DNA of 8,040 nucleotides from WQTU01 sp031548835 (GCA_031548835.1 JAVBQS010000133.1:1-8040); one strand, 5' to 3'; positions 1-5,790 are shown, counted from the stretch's first letter. The notes: generated by a model not told the origin, from the letters alone. Translations and numbers: made by a program.

Positions 1-12
1 TATATTAAAGCT

Positions 13-32
13 GTATCAAATAGATTTGATAC
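13..32. promoter_or_regulatory. 20-bp palindrome upstream of hicB, candidate autoregulatory operator
   Basis: GTATCAAAT and ATTTGATAC form perfect 9-bp arms around a 2-base AG centre. The palindrome ends 28 bases before the hicB ATG. HicB antitoxins with a ribbon-helix-helix domain are known to repress their own operons by binding palindromes near the promoter, so an operator role is a reasonable inference. No clear -35/-10 pair could be assigned beside it. It could instead be a weak hairpin at the end of an upstream gene. Confidence 0.45.
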
Positions 33-60
33 TTAATGAATTAGAAGGAAGGAAAATGAT

Positions 61-411
61 ATGAAAGATGTAATAAAATATAAAGATTATATGGGTAGTG
101 TACATTTCAATGCCGAAGATGAAACCTTTTATGGAAAAATAGAAGGAATAGATGATTTAATAACTTTTGAGGGAAAAAGTGTCGAAGAATTAAAACAAGC
201 TTTTCAAGAAGCTGTGGAAGATTATTTGGATACATGTAAAAGGTATAATAAAGAAGCAGAAAAATCTTATAAAGGAAGTTTTAATATAAGAATAAATCCA
301 GAGTTGCACAGGAAAGTAAAGCTTGCTGCCGTAAAAATGGGTTTATCATTAAATCAATTTGTTCAGAAAGCAGTTGAGGATGAATTAAATCAAATAGAAA
401 TTGGTGTATAA
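61..411 (+). CDS. hicB: HicB-family antitoxin of a type II toxin-antitoxin system
   Basis: The 116-residue protein has the two-part layout of HicB antitoxins. Residues about 6-60 form the small HicB-type N-terminal domain (YKDYMGSVHFNAEDETFYGK, then a GIDD segment and a FEGKSVEELKQAFQEAVEDY helix). Residues about 73-110 form a ribbon-helix-helix DNA-binding segment (SFNIRINPELHRKVKLAA, then GLSLNQFVQKAVEDEL). In this family the N-terminal domain neutralises the HicA mRNA-cleaving toxin and the C-terminal domain represses the operon. The ATG at 61 is preceded by a strong Shine-Dalgarno sequence (AGAAGGAAGG, 44-52 region) at a suitable distance, and by the palindrome at 13-32. HicA (about 60-90 residues) normally lies immediately upstream; only 60 bases are visible there. 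No HicA is seen downstream. The family call is firm. Whether it is an active pair or an orphan is open. Confidence 0.85.
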   Translation: MKDVIKYKDYMGSVHFNAEDETFYGKIEGIDDLITFEGKSVEELKQAFQEAVEDYLDTCKRYNKEAEKSYKGSFNIRINPELHRKVKLAAVKMGLSLNQFVQKAVEDELNQIEIGV

Positions 412-434
412 CAAAATCTAATGACATCTAATAG

Positions 435-529
435 CGTGTATATGCAGACGTTTGCTACGCTCATTGGCCTGCGTTTGGCCAGGTCGGTTGACTAGCGGCC
501 TCACTCCGCCACAAAACAGTGTATACACC
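435..529. repeat. GC-rich imperfect inverted-repeat element (attC-like or REP-like)
   Basis: This ~95-bp stretch is much richer in G+C than its surroundings. Its ends pair: GTGTATA at 436-442 with TATACAC at 522-528, and imperfect pairing continues inward (TTTGCTACGCTCATTGGCC on the left against the reverse complement of GGCCTCACTCCGCCACAAAA on the right). Inside are smaller hairpins: TGGCC/GGCCA around 465-481 and GCGG/CCGC around 495-509. The right end holds a perfect 10-bp palindrome GTGTATACAC (519-528). The size, the long imperfect fold with unpaired bases and the position just after a toxin-antitoxin gene recall integron attC sites, and a chromosomal integron is known in T. denticola. 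However, I find no canonical GTTRRRY / RYYYAAC core site, so a REP- or MITE-type repeat is an equal alternative. Confidence 0.5.
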
Positions 530-577
530 CGGAACAATGGTTGCAAAAACAGCCAATAGATAATAAAATCGGTTCCT

Positions 578-1207
578 ATGATACTATTTTTATTACTTCT
601 TTTTCCGCTTGCTTCTGTATGGTTAATTTTAAGTGAAATAGATTTTAGACAAATGCTCCTGAATTTAAGAGATTATTTTCTCTTTGGAATTTTATTTTTT
701 ATCCCTTCTTTTTTCTTTGTAAATATTCTCACAGGCTTTTTAAGCCAGACTTATACTGTTTTAAATATATATTTATATCATTTTTTTGCTGATTATTTTT
801 TCTACCAGTTTTTTTGTATTTTATCATGTATTCTGCGGTTCAGAAATGTAATGTATTGCGGCACTGGTGAAGGAATAAGCCGCTATTTTCTCTTTATGGC
901 TGGGTTTTATACAGCTTTTGCATTCTATTCTGCAATTCATAACTACAATAGTGCTGATTTTTATACTCTTTTTCTTCTGCCTGTCACTCTTTTGCTAATG
1001 TCAGCCTATACATCGTTTTTTTTAACTTTACGCGATGTGGAAACAGGTTTTATTAAATATCTGTTTATTGCTGCGCTGTTTGTTTTTCCAATTATTTTAG
1101 CATTAGTGCCGTTTTTTCATTATATAAAATTTCAGGTATTTTCTTTTGTTATAATTGCTGTAATAGCAGGCATAGGCTGGTTTATTTTTTATAAAAGCAA
1201 GTCTTGA
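578..1207 (+). CDS. hypothetical polytopic inner-membrane protein
   Basis: I do not recognise this 209-residue protein. It is extremely hydrophobic and rich in Phe, Leu, Ile and Tyr. About seven membrane-spanning segments can be seen, at roughly residues 1-18, 33-54, 60-87, 103-120, 128-151, 161-180 and 185-205. A short polar stretch (RFRNVMYCGTGEGISR, about 87-102) separates the third and fourth. The protein ends in a basic tail (YKSKS). This suggests an integral cytoplasmic-membrane protein, but no transporter or enzyme motif identifies a role. The ATG at 578 is the first start codon after an in-frame TAG at 557, and no Shine-Dalgarno sequence precedes it. Translation may be weak or the start misassigned. 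The GC-rich repeat element ends about 48 bases upstream. The ORF is long and its AT-rich coding resembles neighbouring genes, so it is probably real. Confidence 0.6.
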   Translation: MILFLLLLFPLASVWLILSEIDFRQMLLNLRDYFLFGILFFIPSFFFVNILTGFLSQTYTVLNIYLYHFFADYFFYQFFCILSCILRFRNVMYCGTGEGISRYFLFMAGFYTAFAFYSAIHNYNSADFYTLFLLPVTLLLMSAYTSFFLTLRDVETGFIKYLFIAALFVFPIILALVPFFHYIKFQVFSFVIIAVIAGIGWFIFYKSKS

Positions 1208-1456
1208 TATTTAACAGGCATATATCAAATATTTTAATTAATTGATCTTTCTGCTTTTGACAGTATGGAATTCTCTAAATTATCAAAATTGCTGAAATTT
1301 TTATTATAGGCTTTCTATAGAACTCAGATAATATGACAAATTATTTACCTTAATAAAGCATAATCTTGTTGGCAATAGAGATAATCATGGATTAAAATAA
1401 TAAAGTAATTATTAAGCAGATAACTATCAGGCAGGGATTTTATATTGTGATAGTTA
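1208..1456. other. AT-rich intergenic stretch with no gene found
   Basis: No convincing coding region or RNA gene is visible between the membrane-protein gene and the aldolase promoter region. Weak features only: TTGATAT/ATATCAA (1204-1210 and 1222-1228), a small hairpin overlapping the upstream stop codon that might act as a poor terminator, and a 6-bp A/T-only hairpin around 1285-1302. The inverted repeat at 1420-1457 is listed separately. Confidence 0.5.
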
Positions 1457-1457
1457 T
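1420..1457. repeat. 9-bp inverted repeat beside the aldolase promoter, possible operator
   Basis: ATAACTATC (1420-1428) and GATAGTTAT (1449-1457) are perfect reverse complements separated by 20 bases. The right arm touches the first base of the proposed -35 hexamer at 1457-1462. The arms lie about three helical turns apart, which would suit a dimeric regulator binding two half-sites. Regulation of the aldolase by this site is inference only. Confidence 0.35.
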
Positions 1458-1485
1458 TCACTTAAATTATTCTTTTTATTATACT
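1457..1485 (+). promoter_or_regulatory. probable sigma-70 promoter of the aldolase gene
   Basis: TTCACT (1457-1462, four of six consensus bases) and TATACT (1480-1485, five of six) are separated by 17 bases. This would start transcription near 1492 and give a leader of about 60 bases. It is the best pair found in the 346-bp gap upstream of the gene, but AT-rich DNA yields chance matches. Confidence 0.45.
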
Positions 1486-1553
1486 GGCAGTGTAGCTGTC
1501 TATATAGCCGCTGTGGTATATTTTTGCCCATAAATTCAATCAGGAGGATAAAA

Positions 1554-2846
1554 ATGGGAAACTGTTGTAATAATAATAGTAATTTTGAAAAAGCCCTGGA
1601 AGTAGGGCGCCCGCCAAACATAAAAAAACTTTTTCCAAATTCAAGAGCGCTTATTGTAAGCGGTAAGGTTATTGACAGAGCAATGACTGCAAAAGGCAAA
1701 GCAATGACAATTGCTGCTAATGCAAGAAACAGCTTTGTTGTAAGAGGCGCTTTAATGGCTGCCCAAAAGGCAAATGCAGCCATAATAATAGAGATTGCAA
1801 AATCTGAAGGCGGAGCTTCAAGTTATTGCCCTGTAAGCTTATGGAATATGGCAATGTATGTTGATCAGGCGTGCAATGAACTTGGAATTACTATTCCTGT
1901 TGCAGTGCATGCAGACCACTATGGAATTAAAAGCGATAAAGATATTGAAGTTGCAAAAACAGAGATTCCAAGCATGTTTGATGCAGGAATTACTTCAATT
2001 GCAGTCGATGCATCACATCTTCCTGATGATAAAAACCTTCTTGCAAACCTGGAACTTAATAAATATATACCTGCATGGGCTGGGCTTGAAACAGAAGTAG
2101 GAGAAATAAAAGGAGAAGAAGGGCTTTCTACTCCTAAAGAAGCTGTTTTTCTTATTGCAGGCCTTAATGCGCATGGTATATTCCCGGATTGGATTGCGCT
2201 TAACAATGGAACAACACATGGAATTGAAGAGACAGCCTCAGGCATTCAGGTAGAACTTACTGCTGAAATCCATAAAGCTCTTGAAAAATACAACATGTCA
2301 GGCGCACAGCATGGAACTTCAGGCAACAGCTCTGAAAAATTAAGAGCAATTGCCGCAAAAACACATACAACAAAAGCAAATGTTGCAACAGCCCTCCAGA
2401 TGATCTCATGGGGAGTTGAAGTAAATGACTATGGAAATGCAATTATAGATAAAGATGGAAATTTTACAAAAGTAAAAGGCAAAGGGCTTTCCGAAGAGAT
2501 GTGGGCAGCTGCTGTTGCTTATGCAAATGAAAAAGGATGGAAAAAGGGAGATTATAAAAAACTCAACCTTCCTTTTGAAAATAAATTCTGCGGCCAGAAC
2601 AAAGAAGTCAGAGACAGAATGGCAAAAGCTGTTGAAGATTTTGTTTATAACATGCTTATCAATGTTTTTAATGCAAAAGATACAGCTCCGCTTGCAATTG
2701 ATGCAATTCTCAAAGCAGGCTCCTATGACCTTGGCCCAAAAGTTCAAAAAATAGAAAATGCTGCAGAGTGGACGCCGGCAAAAATTGCAGAAAAAGCTGC
2801 AAAACTTACAGGCGACAAAGGCCCTGCAGGAAATTTTGATGATTAA
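1554..2846 (+). CDS. fba: class II fructose-bisphosphate aldolase
   Basis: This enzyme interconverts fructose 1,6-bisphosphate with glyceraldehyde 3-phosphate and dihydroxyacetone phosphate in cytoplasmic glycolysis, using a divalent metal such as zinc. The class II landmarks appear in order: VAVHADHYG (H119, D121, H122; D121 as catalytic acid and H122 as metal ligand by analogy with E. coli D109/H110), LETEVGEIKGEEG (E179/E181), ALNNGTTHG (H222) and GAQHGTSGNS (H253). The TTG at 1524 is in frame, but ATG 1554 is preferred because AGGAGG at 1542-1547 lies 6 bases before it. That gives 430 residues, longer than the roughly 280-360 of common class II aldolases, with the extra length mainly in the C-terminal ~100 residues (FCGQNKEVRDRM, then YDLGPKVQKIENA). 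The N-terminus MGNCCNNNSN is unusual. The gene appears to have its own promoter and no clear terminator before the MITE-like element. A related ketose-bisphosphate aldolase is the main alternative. Confidence 0.88.
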   Translation: MGNCCNNNSNFEKALEVGRPPNIKKLFPNSRALIVSGKVIDRAMTAKGKAMTIAANARNSFVVRGALMAAQKANAAIIIEIAKSEGGASSYCPVSLWNMAMYVDQACNELGITIPVAVHADHYGIKSDKDIEVAKTEIPSMFDAGITSIAVDASHLPDDKNLLANLELNKYIPAWAGLETEVGEIKGEEGLSTPKEAVFLIAGLNAHGIFPDWIALNNGTTHGIEETASGIQVELTAEIHKALEKYNMSGAQHGTSGNSSEKLRAIAAKTHTTKANVATALQMISWGVEVNDYGNAIIDKDGNFTKVKGKGLSEEMWAAAVAYANEKGWKKGDYKKLNLPFENKFCGQNKEVRDRMAKAVEDFVYNMLINVFNAKDTAPLAIDAILKAGSYDLGPKVQKIENAAEWTPAKIAEKAAKLTGDKGPAGNFDD

Positions 2847-2858
2847 TTAAAGGGTATA

Positions 2859-2990
2859 GGGCTGTCCAATAAGAATAAGTTTTCGAATTATTTTGCATAA
2901 AAATTCAAATCTGGTGAAAAAGCTTTTATTTTATGTTTTTATATGTAAATAATGAATAAAAGATGATTCGAAAAACTTATTAGACAGCCC
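2859..2990. mobile_element. MITE-like element with ~30-bp terminal inverted repeats
   Basis: The left end (2859-2890) and the reverse complement of the right end (2964-2990) share the pattern GGGCTGTCyAATAAG, then TTTT(T)CGAATyA. The left copy carries an extra AATAAG and one T fewer. Both ends are directly flanked by TA (2857-2858 and 2991-2992), as expected for a TA target duplication of the IS630/Tc1-mariner type. Because TA is itself palindromic, this could be chance. The 74-bp interior is AT-rich with no coding capacity. Terminal repeats beginning GGGCTGTC resemble those of several insertion-sequence families, so a parent transposase elsewhere in the genome is expected. The element lies between the aldolase stop and the next start codon; a transcript through it would fold into a long hairpin. 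Confidence 0.7.
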
Positions 2991-2998
2991 TAATTTAA

Positions 2999-3928
2999 AT
3001 GCTTTTTGAAAAACTTTTCAAACTAATAGAGAAAAAAAAATATACTATAGAATTTCTTACTCCGGTTTTAATTCCTGTTATTGCATTAGCTGTAGCTATT
3101 TTAAGTTTTAATATTTTTGCCAGCCAGGCCATATTTATATATGATCCTTACACATTCAGAATTTCAGATATTTCAGTTTCCCAGATAAAAAAAATAGGGG
3201 CAAGGCGCCATATTTCTGTAAAACCTATTGTATCAGACTATAAAAATTTTCCTGAAATTTATAACAATCTTTCTGATAAAGAAAAAAGGAAAAAAATTAT
3301 TATAAGTTCATATCTTTATTCAATGTTTTATAATAATGAAGAATATAAAAATTTGTTAAATAATAGCGGAATTTATCTTTACGGGCCGCTATTTGATTAT
3401 GAAAACAAAATTGATAAATCAAACATTTCTATTGATATATTAAATAAAGAAAAGCTTGAATATTTTCTTAAAAAGTGCGAAGAAATTGCTTTTTTTATAC
3501 CAGAATCGGTTTATGGAAAATCAGATTCTGCTGAACCTGAGCATACTCTTATTTCATTATTAACTGAAAACTTCTATTCTTTAAAAAATAGCAGAAATAT
3601 TATTAAGCTGCCTTTTTCTGAAAATATGGGAAAAAGCAGCGCGCAGTTAAATATACAGGAAAACAGCAATTCTTTAACTATTTTATGTTTAAGAAAAATT
3701 TCAGCAGGAAACAGAAACTTGATTAAAGATTTTAAAGGAAAGATTCTGTTTTTTGACTATATAAATAGCAATAATTTACAAAATAGCATTTATAAAAAAA
3801 ATGATTTTACAAATTCCGCTTCTTTAAGTTATGATTATAAACACACTTTAGATAAAATATTCCAAAATATTTCAGAAAAATCTGAAAAAGAAATAAATTA
3901 TAATGCTGTTTTTTCCCTCTTTCCATAA
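2999..3928 (+). CDS. hypothetical membrane-anchored periplasmic protein
   Basis: I do not recognise this 309-residue protein. It begins with a Lys-rich cytoplasmic stretch (residues 1-15), followed by one hydrophobic segment (about 18-41, EFLTPVLIPVIALAVAILSF and onward) that would act as a signal anchor. The remaining ~265 residues are polar, Lys/Asn/Ser-rich and probably periplasmic. Alternating hydrophobic strands and helices (KIIISSYLYSMF, GIYLYGPLFDY, SLTILCLRKIS, GKILFFDYIN) faintly suggest an alpha/beta solute-binding-like fold, but this is only an impression. No lipobox is present. An in-frame TAA at 2996-2998 directly precedes the ATG and there is no Shine-Dalgarno sequence, because the MITE-like element ends 8 bases upstream. 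The insertion may have removed the native translation signal. Base use is strikingly AT-rich, suggesting low expression. The flaA promoter begins 20 bases after its stop. Confidence 0.6.
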   Translation: MLFEKLFKLIEKKKYTIEFLTPVLIPVIALAVAILSFNIFASQAIFIYDPYTFRISDISVSQIKKIGARRHISVKPIVSDYKNFPEIYNNLSDKEKRKKIIISSYLYSMFYNNEEYKNLLNNSGIYLYGPLFDYENKIDKSNISIDILNKEKLEYFLKKCEEIAFFIPESVYGKSDSAEPEHTLISLLTENFYSLKNSRNIIKLPFSENMGKSSAQLNIQENSNSLTILCLRKISAGNRNLIKDFKGKILFFDYINSNNLQNSIYKKNDFTNSASLSYDYKHTLDKIFQNISEKSEKEINYNAVFSLFP

Positions 3929-3947
3929 TGTAAAGGGAATAAAATAT

Positions 3948-3976
3948 TTGACAAAGAATCCTGTAAGAAATATAAT
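3948..3976 (+). promoter_or_regulatory. exact-consensus sigma-70 promoter for the flaA operon
   Basis: TTGACA (3948-3953) and TATAAT (3971-3976) are separated by exactly 17 bases, a full match to the sigma-70 consensus. Transcription would start near 3983 and leave a leader of about 44 bases before the ATG at 4027. No sigma-28 (FliA) type motif is seen. This agrees with the known pattern in Treponema, where flaA is read by housekeeping sigma-70 and flaB core genes by sigma-28. Confidence 0.85.
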
Positions 3977-4026
3977 CAAAATTAATAAGATAAAAGCGGT
4001 ACTTTTCGCAAAAAGGAGAGGGTATA

Positions 4027-4782
4027 ATGAGACAAGCCAGCCTGGTTTTTGGCTTATTCATTTTGATGTCTATACTACTCGCTTTTCCGGTTGCAGCTGA
4101 CGAAAAAACAGAGAATCTGGTATCAGTTGTTCTTGATGATTTTGATACACCGGATCAAAGCAACTGGGTAGTGGTTGGTAGTAAATTCGCTACTGAGGGT
4201 TTCCCAAAGATGGCGTTCCCAACAGCATGGCCTGAAGCATTGTATGGTGCTAATAAAGAAGGAAAAGATTATAAAGTTTTAGGTGTTTGGGGTAAATTTG
4301 ATAGACAGGGATATAATTATATTGAATTAATTCCTGACAGAAAAAATGAAGATGGTGAATATATAGGAATTCCTATTCCCGGAAGAGTAAAAATGCTCGA
4401 TGTTTGGGTATGGGGATCACAATATGATTATTATATGGAAGCCCATGTAATGGATTATAGAGGTTTTACACATGTTCTTAATCTTGGAAGCTTAAAATAT
4501 GAAGGATGGAGAAATCTCAAGGCTCTCATTCCTGTATCAATACCACAGGGAAGAAAATATGTGCCCCAGATTGAACCACTAAGCCTTATGAAACTTGTTA
4601 TATGGACAAGGCCCCAGGAAAAAGTTGATAATTTCTATATTTATGTTGATTATGTTAAAATTCTTACAGATACATTTATAACAAGATTTGACGGCGAAAG
4701 CCTTGCAGACCCGGATGTTGTAAACGAAATTTGGGGATCTGCTGATAGCAGCGGCAGCAATACCAGCGGAGGAGGAAAGTGA
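4027..4782 (+). CDS. flaA: flagellar filament outer layer (sheath) protein FlaA, first paralogue
   Basis: FlaA proteins form the outer sheath on the FlaB core of spirochaete periplasmic flagella and affect filament stiffness and coiling. This 251-residue protein begins with a Sec signal peptide (MRQASLVFGLFILMSILLAF, cleavage likely after PVAA near residue 24), fitting export to the periplasm. Features shared with the following paralogue are an IPG..K...VWVWG block (residues 117-130), a DYRGF segment, and EGWRNL (159-164), followed by strand-rich sequence ending YIYVDYVKILTDTF. The C-terminus is a Gly/Ser-rich tail (SADSSGSNTSGGGK). The start is set by AGGAG at 4014-4018, 8 bases before the ATG. 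Its stop overlaps the next start by one base (TGATG), so the two are co-translated. By position it may correspond to what is called flaA2 in other treponemes, but I cannot settle paralogue numbering. Confidence 0.88.
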   Translation: MRQASLVFGLFILMSILLAFPVAADEKTENLVSVVLDDFDTPDQSNWVVVGSKFATEGFPKMAFPTAWPEALYGANKEGKDYKVLGVWGKFDRQGYNYIELIPDRKNEDGEYIGIPIPGRVKMLDVWVWGSQYDYYMEAHVMDYRGFTHVLNLGSLKYEGWRNLKALIPVSIPQGRKYVPQIEPLSLMKLVIWTRPQEKVDNFYIYVDYVKILTDTFITRFDGESLADPDVVNEIWGSADSSGSNTSGGGK

Positions 4783-5519
4783 TGAACAATTTTGCAAAAA
4801 AAATAGTACTCCTTTTTTTTATGACAGTATTTGCTGGTTTTGTTTTTGCCCAAACACAGAATGGCCAGACAACCCGCAATGCCGGAGATCCTGCTGCGGA
4901 AAATATAGGTGTGGATTCTGCACAGCAGAAACTTAAAGAAGTATCAATAACAAAATTTGAAGATCCTGCTTTTTTTACAACAGCAATGTCCCGCGATCAG
5001 GGCTTTGTAACTACAAGAAGGCTTCCTGGGTCACCGCTTGAGAAAAAACCAATAGAAGATGAAGAGCAGCTTGGAATTAATGAAGAAGATAAATATGTTC
5101 TTGGCCTTAAAGTATTTTATGAAAGAAGAGGAGTAAACTCTTTTGCTGTAATGCCTGTTAGGCCTCTCCCAATTCCGGGAATAACAAAAACAATTTCTGT
5201 ATGGGTTATTGGAAGAAATAACAACCATGTTTTAAGTATAATTTTACATGATTATTTTAACAACCCAAAAGAACTTGTAATAGGAAAACTTAATTTCTCA
5301 GGCTGGAAAAAGCTTACAGTTGCTGTTCCGCCAGATATTGTCCAGAAAGATTTTCATTATGGCAATGTGAATGGAATAAAATTCGGCGGTTTTAGGGTGG
5401 ATTGCGATCCTATTGATACATATGGCATTTATTACATTTATTTTGATGACCTGCGTGTAGTCACAGATCTTTTCTCTGAAGAGAGCAGAGATATTGATGA
5501 TATGGCAGATGGCTGGTGA
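4782..5519 (+). CDS. flaA: flagellar filament outer layer protein FlaA, second paralogue
   Basis: This 245-residue protein is a divergent FlaA-family paralogue. It has a signal peptide (KKIVLLFFMTVFAGFVFA, cleavage likely before QTQNG), then a polar linker of about 75 residues. The shared core follows: LPIPGITKTISVWVIG (residues 129-144), LHDYF, FSGWKKL (GW at 174-175), and a strand-rich end with YIYFDDLRVVTDLF that mirrors YIYVDYVKILTDTF of the preceding gene. The acidic C-terminus is EESRDIDDMADGW. A GTG at 4779 is in frame, but ATG 4782 is preferred: GGAGGA (4771-4776), inside the last codons of the upstream gene, is 5 bases away. The TGATG junction implies translational coupling and near-equal output of the two proteins, consistent with both being sheath subunits or partners. 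The unit ends at the terminator at 5566-5599. Confidence 0.82.
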   Translation: MNNFAKKIVLLFFMTVFAGFVFAQTQNGQTTRNAGDPAAENIGVDSAQQKLKEVSITKFEDPAFFTTAMSRDQGFVTTRRLPGSPLEKKPIEDEEQLGINEEDKYVLGLKVFYERRGVNSFAVMPVRPLPIPGITKTISVWVIGRNNNHVLSIILHDYFNNPKELVIGKLNFSGWKKLTVAVPPDIVQKDFHYGNVNGIKFGGFRVDCDPIDTYGIYYIYFDDLRVVTDLFSEESRDIDDMADGW

Positions 5520-5565
5520 TCATTAAATAAAAACCCTGATATGGCTCCATGCCAGGATATAATAG

Positions 5566-5599
5566 AAAGGCTGTTAGTTAAAAACTGACAGCCTTTTTT
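5566..5599 (+). terminator. intrinsic terminator of the flaA operon
   Basis: AAAGGCTGTTAGTT (5566-5579) pairs with AACTGACAGCCTTT (5583-5596) as a 14-bp stem with one G-U pair and an AAA loop. It runs into six T residues (5594-5599). It lies about 46 bases after the second flaA stop codon, so the two flaA genes form a defined transcription unit. Confidence 0.9.
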
Positions 5600-5616
5600 A
5601 TTTCAACAACATATGG

Positions 5617-5650
5617 TAAAAGATATTATTTTGCAGGATAATATCTTTTA
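5617..5650. repeat. 13-bp perfect inverted repeat upstream of the bactofilin gene
   Basis: TAAAAGATATTAT (5617-5629) and ATAATATCTTTTA (5638-5650) are perfect reverse complements around an 8-base loop. The arms are almost entirely A+T, so hairpin stability is low. The right arm has four T residues but no true T run, and it lies just past a strong terminator. It may be an operator for the downstream bactofilin unit; no confident promoter could be placed in this very AT-rich stretch. Confidence 0.4.
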
Positions 5651-5790
5651 TATAGATATAGTGTTAACTTATATTTAATGATATATTTAAGGCAACGCTG
5701 ATTAGAGTCAATTTAATTAGCGGTTCTATAGATATATTTTATTATCCTGATGTAAAACTTTATATCAGGGTTATTTACCGGAGTTTATTG

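Larger units (their letters stand above)
5532..5772. repeat. 241-bp span bounded by inverted copies of AACCCTGATAT
   Basis: AACCCTGATAT (5532-5542) recurs exactly as its reverse complement ATATCAGGGTT (5762-5772). In both arms, after 10-12 differing bases, a second block follows (CAGGATATAATA on the left, CAGGATAATAAA on the right arm read in reverse), so each arm can also fold on itself (for example CCTGATGTA 5746-5754 with TATATCAGG 5761-5769). The flanks TAAATAA extend the similarity outward with a 2-base gap. The span encloses the flaA terminator and most of the bactofilin leader. It might be an old mobile element or a duplicated regulatory hairpin. Confidence 0.45.

Noticed and set aside
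1..64. Possible 3' end of an upstream gene (frame ending TAA at 34-36, YIKAVSNRFDT; or frame ending TGA at 62-64 with ATGA overlap)
   Set aside because: The first frame faintly resembles the end of some HicA toxins, but only a dozen residues are visible, two frames are open, and the palindrome at 13-32 occupies the same bases. Too little to call a gene.
1454..1783. 109-codon minus-strand ORF overlapping the start of the aldolase gene
   Set aside because: It is antisense to a clearly conserved aldolase coding region and its promoter, and its hydrophobic translation is what reversed Ala/Asn-rich codons produce.
3992..4006. Small hairpin AAAAG/CTTTT in the flaA leader
   Set aside because: Only 5 bp and mostly A-U pairs; it could be chance in AT-rich DNA and gives no clear regulatory reading.
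3807..4061. 84-codon minus-strand ORF across the flaA promoter
   Set aside because: It covers an exact-consensus plus-strand promoter and the end of a plus-strand gene, and its translation shows no domain.
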